Assembly: GCF_031501865.1 (NCBI RefSeq)
Contig: NZ_JARRCW010000001.1
Location: 3,183,001 to 3,247,000 of the forward strand
Length of the DNA stretch: 64,000 nt
Source: Pseudovibrio sp. M1P-2-3
Lineage (GTDB): Bacteria; Pseudomonadota; Alphaproteobacteria; Rhizobiales; Stappiaceae
Direction of reading: 5' to 3'
Part shown: one piece after another, positions 1 through 7,864 of the stretch
How positions within the stretch are numbered: the first letter of the stretch is position 1
Layout of the letters: the number at the start of each line of letters is the position of its first letter
Position numbers and translations under genes: made by a program
The notes under the pieces: generated by a model
Told to the model about the DNA's origin: nothing
What the model saw: only the letters and a program-made list of their open reading frames with translations
The model's database searches: none

Positions 1-32
1 TGTATTTACATTCGCGCTCCGCGCTCCGCGCT

Positions 33-620
33 TTAAGAGAGCATACCATGCAGCATCAGGTCCAGATTGGCATTCACCCACCGGTCCCGGTAGTCTTTAT
101 TCTCGATCACGTTGACCCCTGTGTTCCCCTTGATGATATCTGAGTAGTAAACCTGTGCGGCCAGGCGATCCAGTATAAAGCCGGTGACCATGGGAAGGTC
201 CAGCCCTTCGCGAATAAATCCCTTGGCACGGCATTTTTCCAAGAAAGTAACCAGCCCCTCTTCATAGGTGGCCACCGCTGGGATGCCTTGTCTTTCAACC
301 ATAAAAATTCTGAAGATATCGGCAAACTCGATGATTCCGTCCAGAACCTCGTCCACGAACATTTTCAGCCTGATCTTCACTTCCTCCTGTGTCTCAGGGT
401 CGGCATCAATCACTTTTAACGGGAGCACCAGAACTTTGGAGGAAAAGCTCTCTAAAATGGCTTTGTGCAACCCTTCCTTGTTGCCAAAGTAATGGTGGAC
501 CATATTGATCCCCACCCCTGCCTCCTCGCAGATAGCCCGGATTGACGTACTTCCGTAGCCGTTTTGTGCAAAAAGGACTGTTCCGGCTTTTAAAAGACGC
601 TCCTTGGCATTGGTTTTCAT
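33..620 (-). CDS. TetR/AcrR family transcriptional regulator
   Basis: This 195-aa protein has the size and layout of TetR regulators. The N-terminal helix-turn-helix lies at about residues 8-50, with the conserved run NGYGSTSIRAICEEAGV followed by MVHHYFGNKEGL, the recognition helix and following tryptophan/tyrosine-lysine region of the family. The remaining ~140 residues are helical and would form the ligand-binding and dimer domain; this half is not specific enough to name a ligand. It lies on the same strand as the SRPBCC gene about 170 bp upstream of it, so the two could be co-regulated. ATG start. Function as a DNA-binding repressor is inferred from the family. Confidence 0.88.
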   Translation of the reverse strand: MKTNAKERLLKAGTVLFAQNGYGSTSIRAICEEAGVGINMVHHYFGNKEGLHKAILESFSSKVLVLPLKVIDADPETQEEVKIRLKMFVDEVLDGIIEFADIFRIFMVERQGIPAVATYEEGLVTFLEKCRAKGFIREGLDLPMVTGFILDRLAAQVYYSDIIKGNTGVNVIENKDYRDRWVNANLDLMLHGMLS

Positions 621-719
621 TTTAGCGCACCGACTCCTTTATTGGCTTTTCGCCATCCTATTTTTATCCAGACCACCATTGAAGACACATGGAGGTTAAT
701 GGCAGGCGCTGAATCACAA

Positions 720-757
720 TGCCTCCTGTTTGTTTCGGGGGGAGCAAACAGAAGGCA
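720..757 (-). terminator. Inverted repeat 3' of the SRPBCC gene
   Basis: Arms of 13 bases (720-732 and 745-757) pair with a single mismatch around a 12-base loop. It sits between the SRPBCC stop codon and the TetR start. There is no clear T-run on the minus strand, so intrinsic termination is only possible; it could also be a regulatory dyad. Confidence 0.3.
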
Positions 758-790
758 TCGGAAGGCCAGAAAACTATGTCCTACAATTTA

Positions 791-1297
791 CTAGGCTGCT
801 GCACCTTTGGCAAGGTGGCCACCATTTTCCATATGATCTTTAAGGTCTTTCAACATTTGCCCAAACTGCGAGCCTGTCATCTTTTTCACCACAGGACTCA
901 GGACACCGCCAATGGCGTTCACTTCCAAGTCCGCGGTGAAGGCCACCTTGGTACGGCCATTGGCTAGAGAATGCAGGCGGAACTTGGAGATACTTTTTTT
1001 GACCGGGAAACCTGGAGGAGTATTTTTGGTTTCAACAGACACATCCAGCTCATAGTTCTGATCGTCAAAGCGGGTGATGGTTTCATCTGCAACAAGACCG
1101 GTCGGCCCTTTTTTCGTCAGCACGCACACACGCCCTTCAACGGCGGCATTGCCAACTGCTTCCCCTTCTTTGGCGAAGGAATGAGGGATCAGCGTCATCC
1201 ACTCATAGGCGCTGTCAAAATCTATGGCCACGACTTTCCAAACTTCCGCAATCGGGCGCTCAATGGTGATTTCTCTTTTTACTTGGACGATTTTCAT
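791..1297 (-). CDS. SRPBCC (START-like) family protein
   Basis: A 168-aa protein with the N-terminal pattern of polyketide cyclase/dehydrase-type SRPBCC domains: an initial beta-strand (VKREITIERPIAEVWKVV), a central sheet with repeated strand patterns, and a long C-terminal helix (FGQMLKDLKDHMENG) that closes the hydrophobic pocket. There is no signal peptide or membrane segment. Such proteins bind lipid-like or aromatic ligands; the substrate cannot be told from the sequence. Its neighbour downstream is a TetR regulator on the same strand. ATG start. Confidence 0.75.
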   Translation of the reverse strand: MKIVQVKREITIERPIAEVWKVVAIDFDSAYEWMTLIPHSFAKEGEAVGNAAVEGRVCVLTKKGPTGLVADETITRFDDQNYELDVSVETKNTPPGFPVKKSISKFRLHSLANGRTKVAFTADLEVNAIGGVLSPVVKKMTGSQFGQMLKDLKDHMENGGHLAKGAAA

Positions 1298-1847
1298 GAT
1301 GGGGCTTCCTGTCGTTTTTCGATAACGACAATGTAACGTTTGTTATATTTATTTCAACATTCATTTTATAATTTTCTTCTTCCCATGCGATTGTATAAAA
1401 GTAGGTCATTGATTTAAAACGACAAAAAAATTTGCACTTACGCATGCCTGTCATGAATTTAATGTAGTCATGGCATATGTAAGCATTAAATAAGCGGAAT
1501 GATTGTATTGCCCCCCTCTTTGGGAACAAGCTCGGTGAAGGCCAAAGAGAAACACGGGCTATGGGCAAGCATGCCTCGTTGCTTTTTCAGTGCGAATTTG
1601 CGGCCTGATTTTATCCAGCCGTTCATTTATCTGGTCTACAACTTTACCACACAGGTCGCATGCAACCACCACACTCATGCCTGCGGCCAGCACTCCGGCG
1701 TCAGGTGAAACAAACATGGAAGCGGAGACTTCCTATTGTGGCGGACAGGCGCAGGCGATGAATCTGCAAGCCTTCGGCATATTTTAGATCAACCATACAT
1801 CTGGTGACCTGAACAATGACTGGGGGTTAGCCTCAGGGAGTTAACAC
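1298..1847. other. Gene-poor stretch upstream of SRPBCC and the Cys-rich gene
   Basis: Two short overlapping open frames occur in 1499-1787 but neither has a recognisable domain, a convincing ribosome site or family-like composition, so no gene is called. The AT-rich part (1320-1480) is the likely promoter region of the SRPBCC gene. An imperfect dyad, TAAC...GTTA, at 1323-1345 is a weak candidate operator for the nearby TetR regulator. Confidence 0.4.
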
Positions 1848-2627
1848 ATGCCTTTTTTGACACCAGTCCGACGATTGGTAGCGGCTTTCTTGCTACTGAC
1901 GTTCACCCTGTTTTCCAGTGAGCATGTGCAGGCGGAGACAGGTGTGGGAAAAAGGATATTCAAGGAATGTCCGGTATCGAGAGAAGAAGGCAACATCTTT
2001 GCGCTTTGTGCAACTGCCACCTGTTGGACCCTCGATAATGTTGCCTATTGCAAATGCGATATAATGAAAAAACAAAGTATTTCCCTACCCTACCACTATG
2101 AAGAGGGCGGAGAGAAGAAGGATGTATGCGACCTTTTGAAGACTGGAGTAAACAATGGCTTCACGGTGAGCACCTATGCCACACCACGGCAAATGGAGAC
2201 TGAATATAATCCCGCCATTGAAAAACTGGGTCCACCAATGGCGACCTATACCTGCCTGAACAGTGATGAAGAGCCCGCGGGCTATTCCGCGCAGTGCGAT
2301 GGCGGCCTGTGTTTTCTCAGTACACAGGAGCAAAGCTTCCCAGGTCTCGGCCAGCTTCAGGAAAATGAGATCATCTGCTCATGTCCGGTGGTTCCCAGCC
2401 CTTCCGAGGGCTTTCAGATGGCTGGTCCCTGGCTGTGTTCACCAGGCGACAGCAACACTGACGGCACATGCTGCGATAAATCGTACCATGATAAACTCTG
2501 TTCGGTAAACAGCGTCAAGTCTACAGGTACCGAGATAGTCGTTGGCGCTCCCATAGGCGTCGCCGCGTTTCTTTCTAAAAAACTAGACGGACAGTTTCCG
2601 GGCATTAACCAGTGTAGATTTAAATGA
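1848..2627 (+). CDS. Secreted cysteine-rich protein of unknown function
   Basis: This 259-aa protein begins with a Sec signal peptide (residues ~8-30, hydrophobic core AAFLLLTFTLF, cleavage expected after VQA). The mature part has about twenty cysteines. They fall in two related blocks: one around FALCATATCW...YCKC and one around AQCDGGLCF...IICSC, suggesting an internal duplication of a disulfide-bonded module. No known family was recognised. It would fold in the periplasm or outside the cell, where cysteines can pair. No partner gene lies next to it: the MFS gene beyond is on the opposite strand. The start is chosen because the signal peptide begins there. Confidence 0.7.
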   Translation: MPFLTPVRRLVAAFLLLTFTLFSSEHVQAETGVGKRIFKECPVSREEGNIFALCATATCWTLDNVAYCKCDIMKKQSISLPYHYEEGGEKKDVCDLLKTGVNNGFTVSTYATPRQMETEYNPAIEKLGPPMATYTCLNSDEEPAGYSAQCDGGLCFLSTQEQSFPGLGQLQENEIICSCPVVPSPSEGFQMAGPWLCSPGDSNTDGTCCDKSYHDKLCSVNSVKSTGTEIVVGAPIGVAAFLSKKLDGQFPGINQCRFK

Positions 2628-2800
2628 CGGGCTTACTTGGGATCATGTAAGGCGAAGGGTGGACTTCATGCCAAAGACCACCCTTCATCCGGCAAATTTA
2701 TGATCTCATCCACCTGTCTTCAAAAAGGGGCAACCCAACATCAATGAAACGTCAGGCTGACCCTATTTGAAGCTATAGCGCTCATTCCAGCTTAGAGTGT

Positions 2801-2838
2801 ATCGACGAAAAGTGGATACCGGATTTCGGTTAAAGATA
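2801..2838. repeat. Dispersed alphaproteobacterial-type intergenic repeat
   Basis: The core cgaaaagtgg followed by a cgg-tttcgg block resembles a short repeat common between genes in alphaproteobacteria. A related copy is at 59081-59122. It sits in the 267-bp gap between the Cys-rich gene and the MFS gene, which otherwise shows nothing recognisable. Confidence 0.5.
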
Positions 2839-2894
2839 CATGTCCAAACAATAGGTTAAAGCAGCGGGCTGTTTCAATAAAACGTCTCACTACT

Positions 2895-4109
2895 TTAAGC
2901 GGAGGCCGTTCCCGCTTTTCTCTCAGATAGTGCATTAAAGACGCGCACCGCAAAGGCCCCTATGGCAAGGATTGCCAGACCGCCTGCAATCACTGTAAAC
3001 GCGCCGCCAAAACCAAGAGATGCGATGAGCGGCATGGTGAGGAACGGGGAGATGAACTGGCCGAAGAACACGGAGGTGGTGAGCCAGCCGCCCACGATGC
3101 CGCGCCGTGTGGAAGGCGAAAGCTGCAGGGCAAGGGCCGTGAAGCTGGGCATGACAAGTGCATAGCCCGCCCCAACCAAGGCCGCCGCAATAAAGGGGCT
3201 ATAGGGCAAGGGAGACGCAACGGTGACGAGGCCCAGCGCCATAAGCCCGTAGCCCAGCGCATAGACGCCCGCCAGCCCCAGCTTTGCACGGAACGAGCTG
3301 TAAAGCAGGGCCGAGGTTCCCCCGCAGATCATCAAGGTGCCCAGCGCCATGCCTGTCATACCAGCGCTTTCCACTCCCAGACTCTCAAAGAAAAACGGCA
3401 GCTGGGTGGGCATGACGAAAAACGACATGTTGGTGAGCATTTGCAACACACACAAGGCAACAAACAGGGGCACCCATGCTTTATGGCCCACGTAAAACTG
3501 CGGATCACCCTGCGGCTGACCTGCTTTATGTTTCACAGGTTCGGTTAAAACCCGCCAAATGAACGGCAGGAACAGGAGGGCCAGAGCATAAACGGCAAAG
3601 GGAAAGCGCGGCGAGGATAGGGCCAGCCAGCCAGCAAGGCTGATATAGACGAACCCGCCGAAATTGCGGGCGGAGATTTGCAGGCCCATGAGAGAGCTAC
3701 GTTTGGCACCTGTATAATAATCCCCCACAAGCGCCGTTTGCGCACTCATGATCATGCCAACAGCAACACCCAAAAGCAATCTGCTGGCAAAAATCCAGTT
3801 CAGATCCGGCAGGAACAGCCCCGCGCTGCCCGCAATGGCAAACAAGAGCACCCCGCACAAAAGAACGGGCCGCCGCCCGTAGTGATCCGCTATGCTTCCC
3901 GCCAGCGGGGCGACGAAGATAACGCTGAGCGAGGGCGCTGCCACCAGCAGGCGAGTGAGATACTGGGCGTTTTTATCATCCGCAAACATTTGGGCAAGAC
4001 CGGGAAGCGCGGGGCTGATGGTGGCGTTGGCCATCACCGTCAGGCTGGCAGCGAGAAGCAGCGCAATGGCCTTCCCCTCTTGCCAGACGGGTTTTTCTTG
4101 GGGTGTCAT
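2895..4109 (-). CDS. MFS transporter, drug-efflux type
   Basis: A 404-aa integral inner-membrane protein with about twelve hydrophobic segments. The loop between segments 2 and 3 carries the MFS signature GSIADHYGRRPVLL, and segment 5 has the glycine-rich antiporter-like stretch LLLGVAVGMIMSAQ. Length and motifs fit the 12-TM proton-driven exporters; the substrate is not predictable. It is divergent from a MerR regulator gene 68 bp away. Its promoter has the unusual long spacer typical of MerR-activated genes with the operator inside the spacer, so induction by that regulator is likely. ATG start. Confidence 0.88.
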   Translation of the reverse strand: MTPQEKPVWQEGKAIALLLAASLTVMANATISPALPGLAQMFADDKNAQYLTRLLVAAPSLSVIFVAPLAGSIADHYGRRPVLLCGVLLFAIAGSAGLFLPDLNWIFASRLLLGVAVGMIMSAQTALVGDYYTGAKRSSLMGLQISARNFGGFVYISLAGWLALSSPRFPFAVYALALLFLPFIWRVLTEPVKHKAGQPQGDPQFYVGHKAWVPLFVALCVLQMLTNMSFFVMPTQLPFFFESLGVESAGMTGMALGTLMICGGTSALLYSSFRAKLGLAGVYALGYGLMALGLVTVASPLPYSPFIAAALVGAGYALVMPSFTALALQLSPSTRRGIVGGWLTTSVFFGQFISPFLTMPLIASLGFGGAFTVIAGGLAILAIGAFAVRVFNALSERKAGTASA

Positions 4110-4145
4110 TCACAAATATCCTTGCAAACTAGAATCGGTAGGCGC

Positions 4146-4176
4146 AGTCTACGACTTCAAGTTAACTTGAGGTCAA
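4146..4176 (-). promoter_or_regulatory. MerR-type promoter/operator for the MFS gene
   Basis: On the minus strand a -35 TTGACC (4171-4176) and a -10 TAGACT (4146-4151) are separated by exactly 19 bp. The spacer contains the perfect 14-bp palindrome TCAAGTTAACTTGA (4157-4170). Elongated 19-bp spacers with a centred dyad are the hallmark of promoters activated by MerR-family proteins, and the dyad closely resembles the SoxR box of enterobacteria. Confidence 0.8.
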
Positions 4177-4177
4177 G

Positions 4178-4576
4178 ATGCAATTTCTGGATATTGGGGA
4201 AGTTTCCCGCCGCTCCGGCGTAGCCCCTTCGGCGCTGCGTTACTATGAAGAGGTGGGGCTGATCTACTCGGCCACACGGCACGGGCTGAGGCGGCAATAT
4301 GAACCACAGGTGCTTACCGTGCTCTCACTCATCACGCTTGGCAAGTCCGCCGGTTTTTCGCTTCAGGAAATTGCCGGAATGTTCAATGAAAAAGGCGAGC
4401 TGGAGCTGCCCCGCGCGGACATTCGCGTTAGGGCTGATGATCTGGGCGACCAGATCAAACGGCTCACCGCCTTGCAGGACGCTCTCTACCACGTGGCCGA
4501 CTGCCCCGCTCCTTCCCACCTAGAATGCCCCTCGTTTCAAAAGCTTTTGAAGGGGGCCAGAGGGAAACAAGAGTAA
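4178..4576 (+). CDS. MerR family transcriptional regulator
   Basis: A 132-aa regulator with the N-terminal winged helix of the MerR family: IGEVSRRSGVAPSALRYYEEVGLI at residues 4-27, then the GLRRQY wing and the conserved LITLGKSAGFSLQEI stretch. A coiled-coil dimer helix follows. The tail has two cysteines in the pattern CPAPSHLEC, but not the four-cysteine [2Fe-2S] motif of SoxR, so redox sensing of the SoxR kind is not supported. It is divergent from the MFS exporter and very probably controls it through the dyad just upstream of its own ATG. That location also implies autoregulation. Confidence 0.87.
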   Translation: MQFLDIGEVSRRSGVAPSALRYYEEVGLIYSATRHGLRRQYEPQVLTVLSLITLGKSAGFSLQEIAGMFNEKGELELPRADIRVRADDLGDQIKRLTALQDALYHVADCPAPSHLECPSFQKLLKGARGKQE

Positions 4577-4579
4577 GAT

Positions 4580-4604
4580 GGATTCCGGCTCAAAGCCGGA
4601 ATCC
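4580..4604. terminator. Bidirectional stem-loop between convergent genes
   Basis: A perfect 11-bp stem (GGATTCCGGCT / AGCCGGAATCC) with a 3-base loop lies immediately after the MerR stop and before the stop of the convergent hydrolase gene. Position suggests a shared terminator; the stem resembles the palindromic repeats seen elsewhere in the window. Confidence 0.55.
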
Positions 4605-4629
4605 AGAGACGTCCAAACTATTTTTCAGT

Positions 4630-5607
4630 TTACCCTGCAACCGAACTCACCTGCAGGTATTCATAGGATGATCCTTTGCGCAGGACGCGGCCAAAGCCGG
4701 GGAAGTCATGATGCATGCCAATAACGGGGATTTCATCCGTCGCCACTTGGTCCAGAATTTTCTTGCGTGAGCTTGCGGCCAGTTCCTGATCTGTATCGAA
4801 TGAAATTGTCCACTCTGGATGGGCGAATTGAACCGCTGCCATATGGATGATATCGCCCCAGATCAGGACCGTTTGCCCCTCCGATTCAAGCCGAATGCCC
4901 ATGTGTCCGGGTGTATGCCCTGGAAGGAAGACCGTAGAGATGCCAGAAGCGATTTCGTTATTTCCTTGCACAAGCGTCTGACGGGAGCCATAGGCACTTG
5001 TTTTTGCCTTCGCCAGATCGAAGTAAACCTGTATTTCCTTCGGTGCATTGCTGCGCATGCTCTCGCTCAGCCAGAAATTTGCCTCTGCCTCATGATAGAT
5101 CAATTCCGCATTTGGAAAGGCTGCCTTTCCAGCTGCATCGGTAAGGCCGCCAATATGGTCCCCATGCAGATGCGTTATGATCACCGCATCCACATCCTCG
5201 GCTTTATATCCTGCGGCCTTCAAACTAATGGGGAATGCGCCAAGGCTCGGCCCTAAGAGATCGGCGGCTCCTGTATCCACCAGATAAACTTTATTGCCAT
5301 CATCAATCAGGTAGCCGTTTACAGTGCCTGTCAGCTGATTTTGAGTGTAAGGGCGATAGATTGCACTGTGGGCAGCCTGTGCTTTTTTCTCGTCATAACC
5401 TGTCACAATGTTGGAAGGCAGCTGCAATTGCCCATCCAGAAGGGCAACCAGCTTGAACTTGCCCACCTGAAATACTGTAAAGTGCGCGGAAGCGGCTACT
5501 TTGCCTTGCGCAGCCTGCACCGCCTGCACGGAGGCAAACGGGGCTGCGACAAGTGCGCTGCCTATGATCCCAGACTTTGACAAAAATGAACGACGTGAAA
5601 AATCCAT
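4630..5607 (-). CDS. Tat-exported MBL-fold metallo-hydrolase
   Basis: The protein (325 aa from the chosen start) opens with a twin-arginine signal, SRRSFLSK followed by a hydrophobic stretch and an AQA-like cleavage region, so it should be exported folded to the periplasm. The metallo-beta-lactamase fold is marked by the zinc motif THLHGDHIGG and later histidines in LPGHTPGH, and by a GDIIH segment. This family includes lactonases and other esterases; the substrate is unknown. The ATG at 5607 is preferred over one 30 bases upstream because GGAG lies 7 bases before it and the Tat motif follows directly. It is divergent from a LysR regulator. Confidence 0.85.
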   Translation of the reverse strand: MDFSRRSFLSKSGIIGSALVAAPFASVQAVQAAQGKVAASAHFTVFQVGKFKLVALLDGQLQLPSNIVTGYDEKKAQAAHSAIYRPYTQNQLTGTVNGYLIDDGNKVYLVDTGAADLLGPSLGAFPISLKAAGYKAEDVDAVIITHLHGDHIGGLTDAAGKAAFPNAELIYHEAEANFWLSESMRSNAPKEIQVYFDLAKAKTSAYGSRQTLVQGNNEIASGISTVFLPGHTPGHMGIRLESEGQTVLIWGDIIHMAAVQFAHPEWTISFDTDQELAASSRKKILDQVATDEIPVIGMHHDFPGFGRVLRKGSSYEYLQVSSVAG

Positions 5608-5690
5608 AGTGCAGCTCCAACTTAAAATTATCTCCACCAGTAATAGTTGAAATACCCTTGCGCGATACCCGCCCCGTGATTATCTTCGAT

Positions 5691-5705
5691 ATAACGAAAT
5701 GTTAT
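5691..5705. promoter_or_regulatory. LysR-type operator between hydrolase and regulator
   Basis: ATAAC-N5-GTTAT is a perfect dyad containing the T-N11-A core of LysR-type binding sites. It lies in the divergent intergenic region, overlapping the upstream ATG of the LysR frame, which supports the later start at 5726. Confidence 0.6.
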
Positions 5706-5725
5706 GGGCACATGTTGAGCAAACT

Positions 5726-6643
5726 ATGAACCTCCTCTCGCTGTTAGAAAGCTTTGCAACCGCCGTTGATGAAGGCTCGTTGAGCGGAGCCGCACGCAAG
5801 CGGGGCACCAGCCAGCCAGCGGTGAGCAAACAGCTGCAATCTCTGGAAGCCCATATTGGCAAAGACCTGTTTTACCGCAGCACCACCGGCATTGTTCCCA
5901 CCCCAGCGGGCCGCCTTACCTATTCCCATGCGCGGATCATGCTGGAACAATCGCGGCGAATGCGCGAGGAACTGGCACTTATGGATGGCACATTGGCCGG
6001 ACAACTCACGGTGTCAGCTCCGGTGGTTATTGGCCGTGATATTGCCAGCCGTGCCAGCTTCAAAACGCAGGCCGAGCATCCAGAGCTGAAAATCCATTTG
6101 GGGCTGGAAGACCGGCTGGTGGATGTGGTGAGCGAAAACATAGATCTGGCTCTTCGCGCGGGAAGTTTGGGAGACACGGAGGGCACCGCCAAGCGGATCG
6201 CCTATGGTAAAACAATCCTCGTGGCCGCGTCTCAATATCTGGAAAAAATGGGGCACCCAACCAAGCCCGAGCATCTCGAAAACCTGAGCTATGTGGAATA
6301 CGGGCAGGACCGGGCAGACCGCTCCCTTCCCCTTGTAAAGGATGGCGAAACCTTACAGGCGAACATCACCGTGGGCTTCACCTCAAACCACCCTGAAGTG
6401 GTCATGAGCGCTGTTCAGGAAGCTGTCGGCTTCACACGCATGCCCTATTACCTAGCCCATGAAAAGCTGGAGGACGGCGCGTTGGTCGAGGTGCTGCCGG
6501 ACTATGACAGTATCACCAAGTCCCTTTATGCGGTTACCCCCACAGGAGGGCCCTTCACACGCAAGCAAGAAGTGTTCATTCGCAACCTTCTGGCTGTCAT
6601 GGAGGAAAAACAAGGCTTTACCATCCGCAAAAACTGGCTGTAA
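5726..6643 (+). CDS. LysR family transcriptional regulator
   Basis: A 305-aa protein with the LysR winged helix at the N terminus (LLESFATAVDEGSLSGAARKR, then SQPAVSKQLQSLEAHIGKDLF) and a ~210-residue periplasmic-binding-like effector domain. The length is normal for the family. An in-frame ATG exists 27 bases upstream but lies inside the candidate operator, so 5726 is preferred. It is divergently arranged with the Tat-exported hydrolase, the classical layout of LysR regulator and target. The inducer is unknown. Confidence 0.87.
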   Translation: MNLLSLLESFATAVDEGSLSGAARKRGTSQPAVSKQLQSLEAHIGKDLFYRSTTGIVPTPAGRLTYSHARIMLEQSRRMREELALMDGTLAGQLTVSAPVVIGRDIASRASFKTQAEHPELKIHLGLEDRLVDVVSENIDLALRAGSLGDTEGTAKRIAYGKTILVAASQYLEKMGHPTKPEHLENLSYVEYGQDRADRSLPLVKDGETLQANITVGFTSNHPEVVMSAVQEAVGFTRMPYYLAHEKLEDGALVEVLPDYDSITKSLYAVTPTGGPFTRKQEVFIRNLLAVMEEKQGFTIRKNWL

Positions 6644-6650
6644 GGATGCT

Positions 6651-7031
6651 CTACCCCCAGCGCCGTCTCACCCAGAAAACCAGCTTCACCAGTCCCCAGA
6701 TAAGCAAGGCATCAATCACCCAGCCGATGCCGAACATGGCCTGATACCCCACAGACCAAAGGGGGTAGAGATGCTCTCCAATATCACGGCCAAGAACGAT
6801 GCAGGGCTCCGGCCCCCGCGCCCAAATGGTACAGCCTCTGCTTTCCGCCCAGATTAAAATAAGAATTTCCAGCAGCAAAATTGGAATTGGCCAAAACACG
6901 AGGGCATAGACATAGTATTTCTTGCGCAAAGGATTAACCCGTTGATTCTTTAAGGCAAGCCAGAACCATAAGCGCACAGCCTCAATTTTCCTAGAGTAGA
7001 TACAGCTCCCCTGCCGACACCAGTAAAGCAC
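6651..7031 (-). CDS. Small membrane protein of unknown function
   Basis: The frame encodes up to 126 aa with two strong hydrophobic segments (VYALVFWPIPILLLEILILIW and the C-terminal IGWVIDALLIWGLVKLVFW) ending in a basic WVRRRWG tail. Between them a conserved-looking GC...PC...DIG..LYPL pattern occurs, seen in small uncharacterised proteobacterial membrane proteins. The start is uncertain: the GTG at 7031 is one option and a TTG just before RKKYYVYA is another. It converges on the LysR gene, with 7 bases between stop codons. Probably an inner-membrane protein; no role can be assigned. Confidence 0.5.
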   Translation of the reverse strand: MLYWCRQGSCIYSRKIEAVRLWFWLALKNQRVNPLRKKYYVYALVFWPIPILLLEILILIWAESRGCTIWARGPEPCIVLGRDIGEHLYPLWSVGYQAMFGIGWVIDALLIWGLVKLVFWVRRRWG

Positions 7032-7205
7032 AGCCCTATTTTACAATAGCTCCTCTTTGAGGAAGCGGGAAAAGCGCTAGGGCGGTGGGCAAAGCAGCGG
7101 GCTCTGCCGTCCCCTCCCCCATTTCCCATTGGATGCAAGTGCGCAAATCTTGAAGTAGTCTTATGTACTGATGGACACTCACTGCTCTAAAGGATTGATT
7201 TTACA

Positions 7206-7400
7206 ATGAACATTGAAACTTGCCCCACCTGTACAGAGAAGTTTGTCATCAGTGAGCGCGGCGCCCGATTCCCCGGCGGCAAGGAGCACTACCCCGTCAA
7301 CTGCCCCCACTGCGAACGCGTCGCCTTCACCGCCCCCACAAAAGGCTGGTGGACCACCCGCAAGGCAAAAGAGGCGGATTACATGGCAACGTCCGGTTAG
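7206..7400 (+). CDS. Small double zinc-ribbon protein
   Basis: A 64-aa protein with two CxxC knuckles, CPTC at residue 5 and CPHC near residue 34, as in small cytoplasmic zinc-ribbon proteins. The spacing fits one four-cysteine zinc site. It stands alone between unrelated genes, preceded by an AT-rich stretch with a weak ribosome site. Function unknown; roles in nucleic-acid or protein binding are only possibilities. Confidence 0.6.
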   Translation: MNIETCPTCTEKFVISERGARFPGGKEHYPVNCPHCERVAFTAPTKGWWTTRKAKEADYMATSG

Positions 7401-7864
7401 ATCTTGAATTAAGAAATCTGGTTCTGAGTTGAAACGGTGTGGTGTTTCATGAACACACGCTAGCCCCTACCTATTGTATTTGAAGTGTCGCTGCGAAACT
7501 ACGCTGAGACGTTAACACCTGTTGCGGCACCGCACCCCATTTATTCCAGTCAGTGATAGGAGGAACCTGATATTTGAGTGTATTTCCTCAAGTACCCATA
7601 CTCTCTCACCAGCCAGTTTTAAGTATACCTTTTACGAAGATCTCAACCAAGTTAAACGGACCACGGTCCAGATACTATCCGAGCGTCGCAATTCAGCTCA
7701 TCCCATCCAAAGGCGCTCAATCGCGTCAGCCCCGCTCCGCCATGTCCGATCCTTAACCATTTAATGCTTGAGTACGGCAGCACGGCAAGTTTACTTTGTG
7801 TCATCCAGTGCACCCTGTTAGTCCAGACCTAGGACAGGTCAAAGTAATTACAACAATCAAAAAA
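7401..7864. other. Non-coding leader of adenylate-forming gene 1 (duplicated)
   Basis: No gene is supported here. From about 7640 to the ATG at 7865 the sequence is closely similar to 9600-9815, the leader of the second adenylate-forming gene, so leader and gene were duplicated together. Conservation of the leader suggests it carries the promoter or a regulatory element; none could be identified with confidence. Confidence 0.55.

Noticed and set aside
1499-1787. Two short plus-strand frames as possible genes
   Set aside because: No ribosome site, no domain and no family-like composition; overlapping frames of similar weak quality.
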